Notes under the pieces: model-generated
Told to the model about the DNA's origin: nothing
Seen by the model: only the letters and a program-made list of their open reading frames with translations
Database searches by the model: none
Position numbers and translations under genes: made by a program
Source: Enchytraeus crypticus
Lineage: Eukaryota; Annelida; Clitellata; Enchytraeida; Enchytraeidae
DNA: 64,000 nt
Assembly: GCA_905160935.1 (NCBI GenBank)
Contig: CAJHZI010000510.1
Coordinates: forward strand, 512,001-576,000
Direction: 5' to 3'
In this document: one piece after another, positions 63,336 through 64,000 of the stretch
Layout: every line of letters begins with the position of its first letter
Position numbering within the stretch: position 1 is the stretch's first letter

Positions 63336-64000
63336 TAATAATAATAATAACAATAACCTCCGACAATTTCTATAGCTGTGTCATGGCCGATGTCCGGTCT
63401 TTGAGACCGCTTTACAAATTCCTGGCAGGTTATTATTAATGCTTTCCATATAGTATGTTGTCATTATGGTGTAAGTGTGTTTACTAAACAGTAAATAGAT
63501 TACGTGTTATCTTTTTTACATCACCAGAATCTCAAGTCATGCGTGTCAATGCTAATAATAATAATGAAAGTACTGATGTAAATTTTACTCAATAATCAAT
63601 TCTATAGTATATTTTAATGTAATAGTAATAATGTGTAGTATATAGTACAGTATACTAAATCTGTGTAGCTATTATACTTATACTATACTTATACTATACT
63701 TATACTATACTTGTACTAGTATATTTAATGAAATGAATACGAATTGTCTGAGTTTTTTCCGTGCGGTACAAAAGAATCTGCGCAGAAGTTGTAATATATT
63801 CTTAGAATGATTTTAAATGGTAATTTCACGTTGCCAAAGTGACGGCATTACTTTAGTATTGTATTCATGGCCTGTTGGACAAGTTTTTGTTCTATAGTTT
63901 AGTTAACATATTATAGTTAACTTAGTTAATATACTATAGTTAAAATGCTCTTTAAGTTGTTTATCATCAATCTTTAGTGTACACATTGTGCTCGTTCAAA
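63336..64000. other. ARHGAP 3' UTR / flank
   Basis: Starts with an AAT run and a dispersed repeat piece (63345-63430, ends complementary: ATAACCTCC and CAGGTTATTATT). A 10 bp TATACTTATAC-type repeat lies at 63674-63715. No clear AATAAA found. Confidence 0.55.

Overview
This window is eukaryotic, animal nuclear DNA. Its genes have many short exons with GT-AG introns, the intergenic DNA is AT-rich, and dispersed tRNA-like SINEs, decayed non-LTR retrotransposons and very many micro- and minisatellites fill the gaps. Gene content (Golgi membrane protein, Rab prenyltransferase, Rho GAP, and the sperm/cilium-associated families speriolin and CCDC148) points to a non-vertebrate metazoan with ciliated cells. 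The introns (mostly 0.1-2 kb) fit a marine invertebrate. I cannot fix the phylum from sequence alone.

Layout, left to right: a GOLIM4-like gene on the minus strand (1066-10418, ten exons); a cluster of SINEs and broken LINE copies (11.4-16.2 kb); a speriolin-family gene (SPATC1/SPATC1L-like) on the plus strand (16921-20622, four exons); RABGGTB on the minus strand (22009-27400 plus an unlocated first exon); CCDC148 on the minus strand (30047-38043, eleven exons seen); a single-exon beta-1,3-galactosyltransferase-like gene on the minus strand (41313-42596); a C7orf25/UPF0415 gene on the minus strand (46101-50317, four exons); and an ARHGAP21/23-type Rho GTPase activator on the plus strand (51354-63335, six exons seen). 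One ARHGAP intron holds an antisense fragment of a protein kinase gene with an in-frame stop. The genes are unrelated housekeeping, ciliary and signalling loci; nothing suggests an operon or pathway cluster.

The most unusual signal is shared by three neighbouring genes (SPATC1L, RABGGTB, CCDC148). In at least nine places a tandem repeat extends across an exon edge, so that a splice acceptor, a splice donor or a stop codon, together with 10-40 nt of the adjacent exon, is copied again inside the intron or 3' UTR. In SPATC1L two successive introns end in arrays of about 17 and 7 decoy acceptors. In RABGGTB six decoy acceptors precede one exon. In both genes the terminal codons and stop are re-copied downstream. 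These exon-edge minisatellites could be neutral slippage or could affect splicing. RNA data would decide.

Other notable items are an ~820 bp foldback element inside a TA microsatellite, a 68 bp perfect palindrome, at least two tRNA-derived SINE families, other dispersed short repeats with trinucleotide-repeat tails, an 81 bp higher-order satellite, and a large Ser-rich insertion in the C7orf25 homologue. Exon boundaries were worked out by hand from reading frame, splice consensus and recalled family alignments; no search was run.
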